A stretch of DNA of 64,000 nt from Polaromonas sp. (GTDB lineage: Bacteria > Pseudomonadota > Gammaproteobacteria > Burkholderiales > Burkholderiaceae_C). Under the pieces are notes generated by a model. The model did not search any database and was not told where the DNA came from. It saw only the letters and a program-made list of their open reading frames with translations. The stretch covers positions 84,027 through 148,026 of the forward strand of contig JAAFJR010000006.1 in assembly GCA_013298945.1 (NCBI GenBank). The letters run 5' to 3'. A program made the position numbers and the translations under genes. The first letter of the stretch is position 1; the number at the start of each line of letters is the position of its first letter. Below, one piece after another: positions 29,336-37,192 of the stretch.

Positions 29336-30115
29336 ATGGCTAAACTTGTTTTCATCACCGGCGCATCTAGCGGCATTGGTCAAGCTTTTGCACTTGCTTA
29401 CTATCAAGCAGGCTACAACTTGGCATTGGTAGCACGTCGCACAGAAGAAATAGAATCATGGTGTAGCCGTCATGTAATAAACCCAAACAGCTATAAAATA
29501 TATAGCGCGAATGTAAGTGCTATTGACAGTATCGTTGCTGCGGGTCAAGCTTGTATAGCCGCGCAAGGTATGCCTGATGTGGTCATTGCGAATGCGGGGA
29601 TAAGCGTTGGCGTGGATAGCGCGATTCGCGAAGATTTAGACCAATTGGCGCAGACTTTTGCCACCAACAACATAGGCTTAGCTGCTACTTTTCACCCCTT
29701 TATCGAAGGCATGCTGCAGCGCAAAAGTGGCAAACTGGTTGGCATTGGCAGCGTGGCGGGCATTCGAGGCATGCCTGGACATGGGGCATATTGCGGCAGC
29801 AAAGCTGCCGTCATCAACTATTGCGAAAGTTTGCGTGGGGAGCTTCGTGGCAGCGGTGTTCAAGTTGTCACTATTTGCCCAGGCTACATCAAAACACCGA
29901 TGACGGCTAACAACAGCTATCCCATGCCATTCTTGATGGAAGCAGCAGATTTTGCACAAAAAAGCCTACAAAAAATTGATGCTGGCAGCAGCTATAGCGT
30001 GATTCCTTGGCAAATGGGTATTGTTGCTAAACTTTTGCGCTTGCTGCCGAACGCACTATTCGATAAAGCATTGGCGGGACGAGGGCGCAAAGCGCGGGCT
30101 CAGCAAAGTATTTAA
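29336..30115 (+). CDS. Short-chain dehydrogenase/reductase
   Basis: This 259-residue classical SDR has the cofactor motif TGASSGIG (residues 9-16), NAG in VVIANAGISVG, the catalytic serine in GIGSVAGIRG, and an intact YCGSK active site. The substrate is unknown. It lies 9 bases after lptC and is likely in the kds/lpt operon. Residues 43-57 (CSRHVINPNSYKIYS) are encoded by a diverged copy of the dispersed repeat, in the opposite orientation to the other coding copies. A shared bidirectional terminator follows. Confidence 0.86.
   Translation: MAKLVFITGASSGIGQAFALAYYQAGYNLALVARRTEEIESWCSRHVINPNSYKIYSANVSAIDSIVAAGQACIAAQGMPDVVIANAGISVGVDSAIREDLDQLAQTFATNNIGLAATFHPFIEGMLQRKSGKLVGIGSVAGIRGMPGHGAYCGSKAAVINYCESLRGELRGSGVQVVTICPGYIKTPMTANNSYPMPFLMEAADFAQKSLQKIDAGSSYSVIPWQMGIVAKLLRLLPNALFDKALAGRGRKARAQQSI
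29464..29506 (+). repeat. Dispersed palindromic repeat, copy 4 (inside the SDR gene)
   Basis: By hand alignment about 33 of 45 bases match the consensus without gaps, best at both ends (TGTAGCCG and AAACAGCTAT...TATAGC). The gene reads the forward strand of the element. A TAA present in that frame in the consensus is AAA here, keeping it open. It is more diverged than the others. Confidence 0.6.
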
Positions 30116-30170
30116 ACAGCATACTTAAGCTGAGTCATTAATCCGCTCTCAAACAAAGCACAAAATGACA

Positions 30171-30197
30171 AAAGGCTCCTTGAAAGGAGCCTTTTTA
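30171..30197. terminator. Bidirectional intrinsic terminator
   Basis: An 11-bp perfect stem AAAGGCTCCTT / AAGGAGCCTTT with a 2-base loop is flanked by A-rich sequence on the left and a T-run on the right. It lies between the convergent SDR and RRM genes, and T-runs exist on both strands, so it can terminate both. Confidence 0.88.
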
Positions 30198-30252
30198 GTT
30201 TACCTAATCCAATCGAATTGGAGTTCAGTTAAAACTTTTGCTAAGCGATTGC

Positions 30253-30660
30253 TTAGTAGCTGCTGCGGCCACCGCCGCCGTAGCCGCCACCGCCGTCGCG
30301 ACCACCGCCGCCACCGCCGTAACCACCACCGCCGCTACGGCCACCGCCGCCACCGCCGTAACCACCACCGCCACCACCGTAGCCACCGCCACCAGTGCGT
30401 GGAGGACGTGCCTCCATTGGACGAGCTTCGTTCACGACGCAGCTACGGCCACCCAAAGATTGACCATTCATACCAGCAATAGCTGCTTGTGCTTCGGCAT
30501 CGCTGCCCATTTCCACAAAGCCAAAACCTTTTGAACGACCTGTATCGCGCTCCATCATCACTTTAGCGCTGGTAACAGCACCAAATTGACCGAAAGATTG
30601 CTCTAAATCGCTATCGCGGACCGAGTACGGCAAGTTGCCGACGTACAGTTTGTTGCCCAT
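30253..30660 (-). CDS. Glycine-rich RNA-binding protein (RRM)
   Basis: This 135-residue protein has one RRM domain with RNP2 LYVGNLPYS (residues 5-13) and RNP1 RSKGFGFVEM (42-51). A low-complexity tail of Gly, Tyr, Arg and Ser follows from about residue 90 to the end (GGGGYGGGGG repeats). This resembles plant and cyanobacterial glycine-rich RRM proteins linked to cold acclimation; an RNA-chaperone or condensate-forming role is plausible but inferred. The start has AGGAG seven bases upstream. The roughly 180-base region upstream contains no gene and is probably its promoter and 5' leader. Confidence 0.9.
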   Translation of the reverse strand: MGNKLYVGNLPYSVRDSDLEQSFGQFGAVTSAKVMMERDTGRSKGFGFVEMGSDAEAQAAIAGMNGQSLGGRSCVVNEARPMEARPPRTGGGGYGGGGGGYGGGGGGRSGGGGYGGGGGGRDGGGGYGGGGRSSY

Positions 30661-30841
30661 TGAGGGACTCCTAAAAAACTCTTAATAACAAAGCGACGGG
30701 GATCCCGACAAGCACAACAAACCAACAAACTAAATATGGCACCGCTGTGGCGTGAAACTAACCTATCACCAAACCTGCGCATCACTAAAGACACGCTGCC
30801 ACATTATGCGCTAATCAACATAAATTGCAACAGTGTTGTTT

Positions 30842-31081
30842 TTATGGGATTTTTACAGCCTCGACCGGTTCAAACCCTTCGCCACCGCCTGAAGCGTAAT
30901 TGCGCCATAGCTTCATGCTTTTACGCATGATCACCAATTGCTGCTCAAAATTAGGACAAGTTTTACAGGCGTACACGTGCAAGCGCAGGGCAACTCTGTC
31001 GCTCATGTCGATTTTGCGATCTTCCTGCGCGATGAGAAGCTCAGTCGCTTGCTTGCAGGTCACTCTAAAAGGTATCTTCAT
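30842..31081 (-). CDS. Small zinc-finger anti-sigma factor
   Basis: This 79-residue protein starts at the ATG at 31081, which overlaps the sigma gene stop as ATGA; a GTG two codons earlier is less likely. It has the anti-sigma zinc motif HVYACKTC (His-x3-Cys-x2-Cys) and no transmembrane segment, so it is a soluble ZAS-type regulator. Position directly after an ECF sigma gene, translational coupling, and the facing bufferin operon argue that it holds that sigma factor inactive until copper or redox stress disturbs the zinc site. Confidence 0.85.
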   Translation of the reverse strand: MKIPFRVTCKQATELLIAQEDRKIDMSDRVALRLHVYACKTCPNFEQQLVIMRKSMKLWRNYASGGGEGFEPVEAVKIP

Positions 31082-31692
31082 ACACACTCATTATTATTTT
31101 CAGCTGCAATCAAACCAAACCAATTAATTTCCAAGCATTCACGCAATCGTAACCTTGCACGGTGTAGTTGGACATAGAGGTTTGTCGACGTTAAATCTAA
31201 TTCCTTACAGATTTCTTCAACGGACAGCTCCAACCACTCACGCATCAAGAAAACTCGCCCCTGTGCCGCAGGCAGCTTTTCAGTGCACGCCTCTAGCACC
31301 TTGAAAAACTGCTGCGTGCTGAGTGATTGTTCAGGATGGTCGCCTAAATTCGGATTGGCGGAATCCCAATTCAGCGGTGTTGAAACATAGTGACCATCTG
31401 GCCTGAACATAAGCGCATCCAGCTCTTCGCTACCCTCGCCATCACCCTCAACGTCAAAATTAATGCTCGCCTCACGCGTTTGCACACGCAGCACGTCGAT
31501 GACTTTGTGCTTCAAAATGCCGACTAGCCATGTTTTAAGCTGCGATTTGTTTTCAAACGCATTGGGTTTCGCTAGAGCGGCCAAAATAGTTTCTGACACA
31601 GCATCTTCCGCCCACGCATCATTTCGCAGCTGCAAGCGAGCAAAACGCAGCAAGTATGTGCGGTGTTGCTCCAGTTCAAGTTCTATCGCCAT
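31078..31692 (-). CDS. ECF RNA polymerase sigma factor
   Basis: This 204-residue sigma-70 family protein has region 2 (RFARLQLRNDAWAEDAVSET and KTWLVGILKHKVIDVLR) and region 4 (LPAAQGRVFLMREWLELS; LTSTNLYVQLHRARLRLREC), separated by an acidic linker of about 60 residues. It is divergent from bufA-bufB-bufC with about 210 bases between. In bacteria where bufferins have been studied, a linked ECF sigma factor activates the operon in response to copper or gold. The regulon here is inferred from position. Confidence 0.88.
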   Translation of the reverse strand: MAIELELEQHRTYLLRFARLQLRNDAWAEDAVSETILAALAKPNAFENKSQLKTWLVGILKHKVIDVLRVQTREASINFDVEGDGEGSEELDALMFRPDGHYVSTPLNWDSANPNLGDHPEQSLSTQQFFKVLEACTEKLPAAQGRVFLMREWLELSVEEICKELDLTSTNLYVQLHRARLRLRECLEINWFGLIAAENNNECV

Positions 31693-31779
31693 GCCAGCCT
31701 TTGTTGTGTAATGTCACAAATTTAGCAGAATTTAATCTAGCGAAGTTGTGTGACTCCAAAAAGTAAAGAATTTATTCTA

Positions 31780-31806
31780 GAAACTTTGTAAGAATAGTTA
31801 GTCCAA
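31780..31806 (+). promoter_or_regulatory. Candidate ECF-sigma promoter upstream of bufA
   Basis: GAAACTT at 31780-31786 and GTCCAA at 31801-31806, 14 bases apart, resemble ECF-type -35 (GGAACTT) and -10 (GTCTAA-like) elements. They lie about 100 bases before the bufA start in the divergent region next to the sigma gene. I find no matching copy for the sigma gene itself, so this is tentative. Confidence 0.35.
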
Positions 31807-31903
31807 GTTGACCATTACTCAATCAGAAAAACAATTTCGACTTCAAAGCTGTTTAACTGATTGGTTTTTTATCAATGGCTATTTTTATTATCAGGAGTTT
31901 CAC

Positions 31904-32203
31904 ATGAACCAACGCGCTCTCATCGCTGCAGCCGCAGCAACTTTGTTATCTACTGTGATGATTTCCACTGGCGTGAATGCTGCCAGCCACGCAGCCGCAC
32001 CTGCAGCTAGCAAAGAAAAATGCTACGGCATTGCCAAAGCGGGACAAAACGATTGTGCTAACTTAGCTGGCACGCATTCTTGCGCTGGACAAGCCAAATT
32101 AGATAACGACAAAGGCGAGTGGAAATACGTCGCTGCTGGCACTTGCAACATCATGAAAGGCATGACAGCTGATGAGGCTAAAAAAGCCAGCATGAAAAGC
32201 TAA
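31904..32203 (+). CDS. bufA: Bufferin precursor peptide (DUF2282, BufA1-like)
   Basis: The gene starts at the ATG at 31904 with AGGAG seven bases upstream. The 99-residue product has a Sec signal peptide ([20 protein letters not shown], cleavage near residue 27) and a mature part with four cysteines (40, 51, 60, 81) in [23 protein letters not shown] and AAGTCNIM. This is the DUF2282 pattern. In characterised bufferins the neighbouring MNIO enzyme converts cysteines to thiooxazoles, producing a periplasmic copper-binding RiPP. The same chemistry is expected here, given the complete bufABC set. Confidence 0.9.
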   Translation: MNQRALIAAAAATLLSTVMISTGVNAASHAAAPAASKEKCYGIAKAGQNDCANLAGTHSCAGQAKLDNDKGEWKYVAAGTCNIMKGMTADEAKKASMKS

Positions 32204-32235
32204 GCAGCCAGCGATAGGTATTTAAGTCCGCCAAA

Positions 32236-33114
32236 ATGATGAAGATGATGATGAAGAGCAACATCGGCATAGGTTGGCGGCACCCCCATTACCAAGAACT
32301 GCTAGAAACCAAGCCTAAGCTGGACTTTCTAGAGGTTCATTCTGAAAACTTTTTTGGCGCAGGCGGCGCAGCTCTCGCTGTTCTGCATGAAGGCCGCGCA
32401 CATTACCCCATCAGCCTGCACGGCGTGGGGCTGGCGCTTGGCTCTGCAGTGGGTCTTGACGATTGGCATTTAGACCAACTCGCCGCATTGGTAGCGCACA
32501 TTGACCCTATCCGCGTGAGCGACCATGCCTGCTTCGCACGCGGTAGCCTCCATGACCGAGAGGACAACACAAACGTTCACGCTGCTGATTTGCTACCGAT
32601 TCCGTTTAGCAACGAAGCGTTGAACATAATGTGCGCAAACGTTCAGCAGGTGCAAGACCGCCTGAAACGCAGCATAGCCGTTGAAAACTTGTCGGCTTAT
32701 GTAACGTGCGAGGGCAGAGAGATGCCAGAAACAGCGTTTTTAAACCTGCTCGCCCAGCGCACAGGCTGCCAGTTGCTGGTTGATGTGAATAACATTTACG
32801 TTAACGCATTGAATGACCAGCTAAATGACAAAATCGTAGGGCTGACTGACTTCGCTATGGCACAGTGCACCCAATGGCTTGATGCAATTTCACCCCAGCA
32901 CGTCGCTGAAATACACCTCGCTGGCCACATTGACTGCGGCGATATTGTGATTGACGACCACGGCAGCCGCGTCAAACCCGCTGTTTGGGCGCTTTATCAA
33001 CACGCGGTCAAGTGTTTTGGCAACATCCCAACATTGATTGAGTGGGACACAGACATCCCAGCGTTGGATGTGCTACTTGACGAAGTTGTCTTGGCAAGGT
33101 CTTACCACGCATGA
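32236..33114 (+). CDS. bufB: Multinuclear iron oxidase (DUF692, BufB-like)
   Basis: This 292-residue TIM-barrel MNIO enzyme shows the expected metal ligands: H62 (SLHGVG), D96/H97 (VSDHACF), E150 (AVENLSAY), D183 ([10 protein letters not shown]), H227/H231 (HLAGH), D241/H242 (DDHG), and E269/D271 (IEWDTD). Such enzymes use a mixed-valent multi-iron site to oxidise peptide cysteines. The precursor BufA is encoded 32 bases upstream, and the partner BufC overlaps the stop by four bases. Several consecutive Met codons at the start (MMKMMMK) make the exact start uncertain within six residues. Confidence 0.92.
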   Translation: MMKMMMKSNIGIGWRHPHYQELLETKPKLDFLEVHSENFFGAGGAALAVLHEGRAHYPISLHGVGLALGSAVGLDDWHLDQLAALVAHIDPIRVSDHACFARGSLHDREDNTNVHAADLLPIPFSNEALNIMCANVQQVQDRLKRSIAVENLSAYVTCEGREMPETAFLNLLAQRTGCQLLVDVNNIYVNALNDQLNDKIVGLTDFAMAQCTQWLDAISPQHVAEIHLAGHIDCGDIVIDDHGSRVKPAVWALYQHAVKCFGNIPTLIEWDTDIPALDVLLDEVVLARSYHA

Positions 33115-33947
33115 GTAATTTGACAACGCTAGCCCAACAACAGCGTGACCTGTTGAGCGCTATTTTTACTCTAAAAAATATAGCTGCTGAGGCAATAAAT
33201 ACGCCGGCTACAGCCAAAAATAGCACTCAAAATAACATTAAAACGCGTGGTTTGCTAGCCTACCAAGCAAACGCAGCGGCAGCCGCAGTGCGTAGCTTGT
33301 TGGCAGCTTACCCGGTCATCGCGCAACTTATTGGCGAGCAGTCTTTTGAACACCTTGCAAGAGATTATTGGGCGCAACACCCGCCTACTCGTGGCGATTT
33401 GGCGCAATGGGGCGGCGAATTACATGGTTTTATTGCCAGTATTCCAGCCCTGCAAACCGAACCGTATTTGAGCGATGTCGCACGCGCGGAATGGGCGCTG
33501 TATACGGTGGCAACAGTTGCCGATCAAGCCGCAGATTTAGCGACTTTTGCTCTGCTGACCGAGCACGACCCAGATGTCTTAACCCTGCAATTAGCACCTG
33601 GCACGGCCTTGATTCATAGCATTTATCCCGTTGCCAGCATTCTTACCGCACACCTTTATGCCGACTTGCCCGCCAGCCCGAGCTTTGAAGAAGTAGGCCA
33701 CAAGCTGAGCCACAACGTTGCCGAGACTGCCTTGGTTTGGCGGCAAGGCTTGCGGCCTAGGGTGGCATTTTGCACAGAAAGTGAAGCGAATTTCGTCCGC
33801 CAGCTACTGGACGGTAAATCGCTTTTAGCGGCGCTAGAGTCTTCCTCTTCCGAAGATTTAGCTACCGATTCGGCATATTTTGATTTCAACACCTGGCTAC
33901 CCCAAGCCGTGCAAAGCGGGCTGTTGCTAGGTGCGCGCTTGCTTTAA
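33111..33947 (+). CDS. bufC: Bufferin partner protein BufC (DUF2063)
   Basis: This 278-residue protein has the DUF2063 N-terminal domain ([39 protein letters not shown]) and a second domain near the C-terminus. DUF2063 proteins recruit the RiPP precursor leader to the MNIO enzyme. Between the N-terminal helix RDLLSAIF and the conserved RGLLAYQAN lies about 20 residues ([20 protein letters not shown]) encoded by a dispersed repeat; family members normally join these elements with a short loop. Coupling to bufB (ATGA overlap) is intact, so the insertion appears tolerated. Confidence 0.88.
   Translation: MSNLTTLAQQQRDLLSAIFTLKNIAAEAINTPATAKNSTQNNIKTRGLLAYQANAAAAAVRSLLAAYPVIAQLIGEQSFEHLARDYWAQHPPTRGDLAQWGGELHGFIASIPALQTEPYLSDVARAEWALYTVATVADQAADLATFALLTEHDPDVLTLQLAPGTALIHSIYPVASILTAHLYADLPASPSFEEVGHKLSHNVAETALVWRQGLRPRVAFCTESEANFVRQLLDGKSLLAALESSSSEDLATDSAYFDFNTWLPQAVQSGLLLGARLL
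33159..33210 (-). repeat. Dispersed palindromic repeat, copy 5 (inside bufC)
   Basis: This copy is in reverse orientation on the + strand: GCTATTTTTACTC, then TATAGCTGCTGAGGCAATAA and ATACGCCGGCTA. The gene reads it as [16 protein letters not shown]. The diagnostic stop codon of intergenic copies is GAG (Glu27) here. Its conserved arm is closest to consensus among coding copies, suggesting recent insertion. Confidence 0.9.
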
Positions 33948-33999
33948 TTATCATTTAATTTTTTATTTTTTATATCTGCCCACCATTTTGGAGACCTCT

Positions 34000-34482
34000 T
34001 TGAAAATTTCTACAACACCCACGCTGATTCAACGAATGTTGAGCCTTTGGCAACACGTCACCCGTGCGCTGGACGCCTTGCAGCCTTTAGTTGCTTTGCT
34101 TGCGCGTCTGTACGTGGCTTATGTTTTTTTCTTGTCTGGCTTGACGAAAATTCGCGACTGGGGAACCACCGTCGCTTTGTTCACGGAAGAATATAAAGTG
34201 CCGTTTTTATCACCTGAAGTGGCTGCTGCCATGGGCACCGTCGGCGAGTTAGTACTGCCCGTGTTGTTAGTTTTGGGCTTGGGGGGTCGATTTGCGGCAC
34301 TGGGTTTGTCGGTAGTCAACATTGTCGCCGTGATCAGCTTGTCTGAAATTGCACCTGCAGCGCTGCAACAACATATCACCTGGGGTGTTTTACTGGCTGT
34401 TTTAGCGCTCTTCGGCTGTGGCAAATTCGCACTTGATCATGTGCTCGTACCTAAGCTGATGCCTGCCGCCATGCGCATATAG
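34000..34482 (+). CDS. DoxX family membrane protein (bufferin-linked)
   Basis: This DoxX-type protein of four transmembrane helices contains LLARLYVAYVFFLSGLTKIR, FLSPEVAAAMGTVGELVLPV and AVLALFGCGKFALDHVL. A TTG at 34000 is the likely start because GGAG lies six bases upstream, giving 160 residues; the frame is open further upstream to 33931 within the bufC end. DoxX proteins frequently close bufferin operons and may support the redox chemistry of maturation or export; that role is inferred from context. Confidence 0.82.
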   Translation: MKISTTPTLIQRMLSLWQHVTRALDALQPLVALLARLYVAYVFFLSGLTKIRDWGTTVALFTEEYKVPFLSPEVAAAMGTVGELVLPVLLVLGLGGRFAALGLSVVNIVAVISLSEIAPAALQQHITWGVLLAVLALFGCGKFALDHVLVPKLMPAAMRI

Positions 34483-34588
34483 GCGACTAAATAAGCTATT
34501 TGCTTTTGCCTGTGATGCTTGGCGTTAAGCCCCATTGCACTGAAAAAGCAGCACGGCATAATGATTCTTTTGCATTCCATAAGGACAA

Positions 34589-35134
34589 ATGATGTTACTT
34601 TGCCGCAAATTGAAGACTTGGGTTGTTTTATTTTTTTCAGCGCTACTGTTTTGCAATTTGTCTATCGCGCAAAGCAAGACAACGCAAGACGCTACCAAAA
34701 TTGAAACATTGCAACTAGAAGGTAAAACTCTTGACGACAGAGATTTTCAACTATCGGCTCTTAAAGGAAAAGTAGTCTTGGTGATGTTTTGGTCAACAAA
34801 CTGCCCTGTTTGCCGTGACAAAATGCCCGAACTGCGTGAAAACATCAAAGGCTGGTCGGACAAACCCTTTGAGCTTGTGTTGGTAAGCGTCGATAAAAAT
34901 ATGAAAGACATTGAAAATTATTTCAATTACCTCAACCAAATCATTCCAAACAAACAACGTTTTACCCAACTCTGGAGTGGGAGCTCGGGCTACAAAGACA
35001 ACATCGAAGCAAAAAAACTAGATATAAAACTACTGCCGTCGACCTACCTCATCGATAAAACCGGCAAGGTTGTTGCGATTTATAACGGGCGCGTGCCTGT
35101 ACAAGTGTGGGACGAGATTGCAGAATTGCTTTAG
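34589..35134 (+). CDS. TlpA-like thioredoxin-fold protein
   Basis: This 181-residue exported protein has an N-terminal signal peptide (hydrophobic core WVVLFFSALLFCNLSIA) and a thioredoxin fold with the active site STNCPVC (Cys72, Cys75) and the cis-proline region LLPSTYLIDKTGKVV. It is a periplasmic thiol-disulfide oxidoreductase of the TlpA/ResA type. It lies about 110 bases after the DoxX gene on the same strand, so a link to bufferin cysteine chemistry is possible but unproven. Confidence 0.85.
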   Translation: MMLLCRKLKTWVVLFFSALLFCNLSIAQSKTTQDATKIETLQLEGKTLDDRDFQLSALKGKVVLVMFWSTNCPVCRDKMPELRENIKGWSDKPFELVLVSVDKNMKDIENYFNYLNQIIPNKQRFTQLWSGSSGYKDNIEAKKLDIKLLPSTYLIDKTGKVVAIYNGRVPVQVWDEIAELL

Positions 35135-35144
35135 TTTTTCTCCC

Positions 35145-35906
35145 TTGAATAATCTCAAACAACGACTTGGCAAGCGCCTAAGCCACTATTTAAGCGAGCC
35201 AGGACACACCGCAGGTACGGCAGAACCTACGCGTATGGACTTGCTAGATCAGGTGCTGCAGCCGGCTGACGTTCTGCTGGTAGAGGGCACGTCGCGGGTC
35301 AGCAGCGCCATTAAGTATTTGACGCAATCGACTTGGTCGCACGCGGCGCTGTACGTGGGAAAGTCAGCTACTGGTGAAAGCCAATTTTTAGAAGCCGATA
35401 TGGTGCATGGCGTGCGCTTGGTGCCTTTGCAGCATTTCAGCGGCTTTCATTGCCGCATTTGCCGCCCTGCCAGCTTGAACGAAGCTGAGCGGCAAGCGGT
35501 TTGCGATTTTGCCACCGCACGCCTAGGCCTGCTTTACGACATGAAAAACATCGTCGACTTAGCCCGCTACCTGCTGCCCAACCCGCCCGTGCCCATGCGC
35601 TGGCGCAGGCAAATGCTGTCGCTGGGCAGTGGTGACCCTACGCGGGCGATTTGCTCCACGTTAGTAGCCGAGGCTTTTGAGTCCGTCAATTACCCGATTT
35701 TGCCCGTCATCGAAACTCTGCCCGCCGTTGATTTACTCGGAAAATCGCACGCAGGCAGCTCCCGCGAACTGCTGCACATTCGCCACCACAGCTTGTATGT
35801 ACCGCGTGATTTTGATGTTTCGCCCTACTTTCAAATCATCAAACCGACTCTAGAAGTCGGGTTTGACCACCATTTGCTGACTTGGGCAGATATTGCAGCA
35901 AAATAG
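35145..35906 (+). CDS. YiiX-like permuted NlpC/P60 cysteine hydrolase
   Basis: This protein of about 253 residues has the two signatures of permuted papain-like YiiX/YebB hydrolases: a catalytic His in STWSHAALYVG and, later, a catalytic Cys in RAICSTLVAEAF. The opening QPADVLLVEGTSRVSSAIKY is also typical. The frame is open from 35070 inside the tlpA-like gene. I place the start at a TTG at 35145, but the ATG at 35235 is also possible, and no clear ribosome binding site decides. Such proteins are thought to act on lipid or peptide amide bonds; the substrate is unknown. Confidence 0.75.
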   Translation: MNNLKQRLGKRLSHYLSEPGHTAGTAEPTRMDLLDQVLQPADVLLVEGTSRVSSAIKYLTQSTWSHAALYVGKSATGESQFLEADMVHGVRLVPLQHFSGFHCRICRPASLNEAERQAVCDFATARLGLLYDMKNIVDLARYLLPNPPVPMRWRRQMLSLGSGDPTRAICSTLVAEAFESVNYPILPVIETLPAVDLLGKSHAGSSRELLHIRHHSLYVPRDFDVSPYFQIIKPTLEVGFDHHLLTWADIAAK

Positions 35907-35933
35907 CTTTCTGCAGAGGCATATTTAGCCTTT

Positions 35934-35975
35934 ATCAACCGTATTTCCTGCCTTAACAGCTATTAATTTTATAGC
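35934..35975 (+). repeat. Dispersed palindromic repeat, copy 6 (intergenic)
   Basis: The arm is diverged (TATCAACCGTATTTCCTGCC) but the second half, TTAACAGCTATTAATTTTATAGC, matches well. It lies between the YiiX-like gene and the metallophosphoesterase gene, upstream of a Pho-box-like site. Its reverse frame has AAG at the diagnostic codon. Confidence 0.8.
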
Positions 35976-36002
35976 AAATGGCATCGTTGATTTCTCTCAA
36001 AA

Positions 36003-36036
36003 CCGTCACTAATTTGTAACAAAGAATCTGCATACT
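36003..36036 (+). promoter_or_regulatory. Pho-box-like site and -10 before the metallophosphoesterase gene
   Basis: CCGTCAC-TAAT-TTGTAAC at 36003-36020 matches the Pho box (CTGTCAT-AWAW-CTGTCAY) at 13 of 18 positions by hand count and keeps the 11-base periodicity of the two half-sites. A -10-like CATACT follows at 36031-36036, ten bases after the box, as in PhoB-dependent promoters. The gene start is at 36064. Prediction from consensus only. Confidence 0.5.
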
Positions 36037-36063
36037 TCCGCTGAAGTATTAAAGGATTCTTTC

Positions 36064-37110
36064 ATGTTGCTAAAAGCTTTTGCTGCCACCTTGCTGGCGT
36101 TATCACAAATCTCGTGCACCTCAATCGGTGTGTCGGCGACCTCATCAATGGCACACAACAGCTCAACCAGCCAAGTCTATTCGTTTGGCTTGTGGGGCGA
36201 TATGCCCTATGCACGCAACGGCGACACGCCGCAGCGCATGGCAGCTTTATTGCAAAACATCAACCAATCAGACATCGCGTTTTCGATGTATAACGGCGAC
36301 ATCAAAGACGGCAGCTCTAAATGTAGTGACGATGTGTACACCGATGCGCTGAAGATGTTCAACACCTTGGTTAAACCCATCGTATATTTACCCGGCGACA
36401 ACGAATGGACGGATTGCCACCGTCTGAACAACGGCGGCTACGACAACCTTGAACGCCTTGCCCATTTGCGACGCGTCATGATCCCAACCATGAGCAGCTT
36501 AGGCCAACAACAAATGCCACTTGAGCGACAAGGCGCGTTGGGTCAAAAGTTTGTTGAAAACGTGCTTTTCACACGTGGTGCAGTTGTATTTTCTGGTTTG
36601 AATGTGCCAGGCAGCAACAATAATTTAGTTACAGACGCTAAAGACTGCAGCGATAAAAGTGCCCGCACCGCCCAACAATGCGATGCCGACAATGCCGAAT
36701 TCCTAGAGCGTGATGCAGCCAATGTGCAATGGCTGGCACGAACCTTTCAAATAGCTAAACAGCAAGCAGCCAAAGGTGTAGTGCTGGTTATCCAAGCAGA
36801 CCCAGGCTTTGATTTACCTGAGACCGAAGGTATTGACGAAAGCAAGGCTGAGCGCGTGCGTGGCTATCAAAACTTCATGGCGGCTGTCATCAAGCAAACC
36901 GAGCAATTCGCTGGTCAGGTGCTGCTTGTGCATGGTGATACCCACTTCTTCAAAATTGACAAGCCAGTTTACGGTCCGGCCAAGATGCTGACCAATTTCA
37001 CACGGCTGCAAACCTTTGGCAGCCCACATTTGCACTGGGTAAAAGTGACTATTGACCCCGCTTCTCACAACATTTTCCAAATTCAGCCTGTGATTGTTCG
37101 CCAGCCATAA
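36064..37110 (+). CDS. Exported metallophosphoesterase-like protein
   Basis: This 348-residue protein has an N-terminal export signal (LLKAFAATLLALSQISC), possibly a lipobox ending at Cys18. Calcineurin-like metallophosphoesterase motifs follow: GLWGDMPY, YNGDIKDGS, LPGDNEWTDC, and HGDTHFF near the end. The metal ligands Asp/Asn/His are in the expected order. The family acts on phosphomonoesters or diesters; the specific substrate is unknown. A Pho-box-like sequence upstream suggests induction by phosphate starvation. A heptamer tract separates it from the porin gene. Confidence 0.8.
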   Translation: MLLKAFAATLLALSQISCTSIGVSATSSMAHNSSTSQVYSFGLWGDMPYARNGDTPQRMAALLQNINQSDIAFSMYNGDIKDGSSKCSDDVYTDALKMFNTLVKPIVYLPGDNEWTDCHRLNNGGYDNLERLAHLRRVMIPTMSSLGQQQMPLERQGALGQKFVENVLFTRGAVVFSGLNVPGSNNNLVTDAKDCSDKSARTAQQCDADNAEFLERDAANVQWLARTFQIAKQQAAKGVVLVIQADPGFDLPETEGIDESKAERVRGYQNFMAAVIKQTEQFAGQVLLVHGDTHFFKIDKPVYGPAKMLTNFTRLQTFGSPHLHWVKVTIDPASHNIFQIQPVIVRQP

Positions 37111-37119
37111 AGCTACTAG

Positions 37120-37146
37120 TTTTCGATTTTCGATTTTCGATTTTTC
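37120..37146 (+). repeat. Heptanucleotide tandem repeat upstream of the porin gene
   Basis: Three perfect copies of TTTTCGA occupy 37120-37140, followed by TTTTTC and further T-rich sequence up to the porin ribosome binding region (start 37193). Short perfect tandem repeats before outer-membrane protein genes can vary in copy number by slippage. Confidence 0.8.
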
Positions 37147-37192
37147 TATTTTCCTTTTTTTTGTTTTTTCCAACCCTTAAAGAAAGTTATCC

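Noticed and set aside
30165..30534. Long open frames opposite the RRM gene (His/Arg- and Thr/Ala-rich)
   Set aside because: They are antisense to the GGC-rich glycine tail; lack of stops follows from composition, and the RRM protein on the other strand is clearly real.
34482..34530. Possible further repeat copy (ACTAAATAAGCTATTTGC)
   Set aside because: Only about a dozen bases of a generic AT palindrome; no arm similarity.
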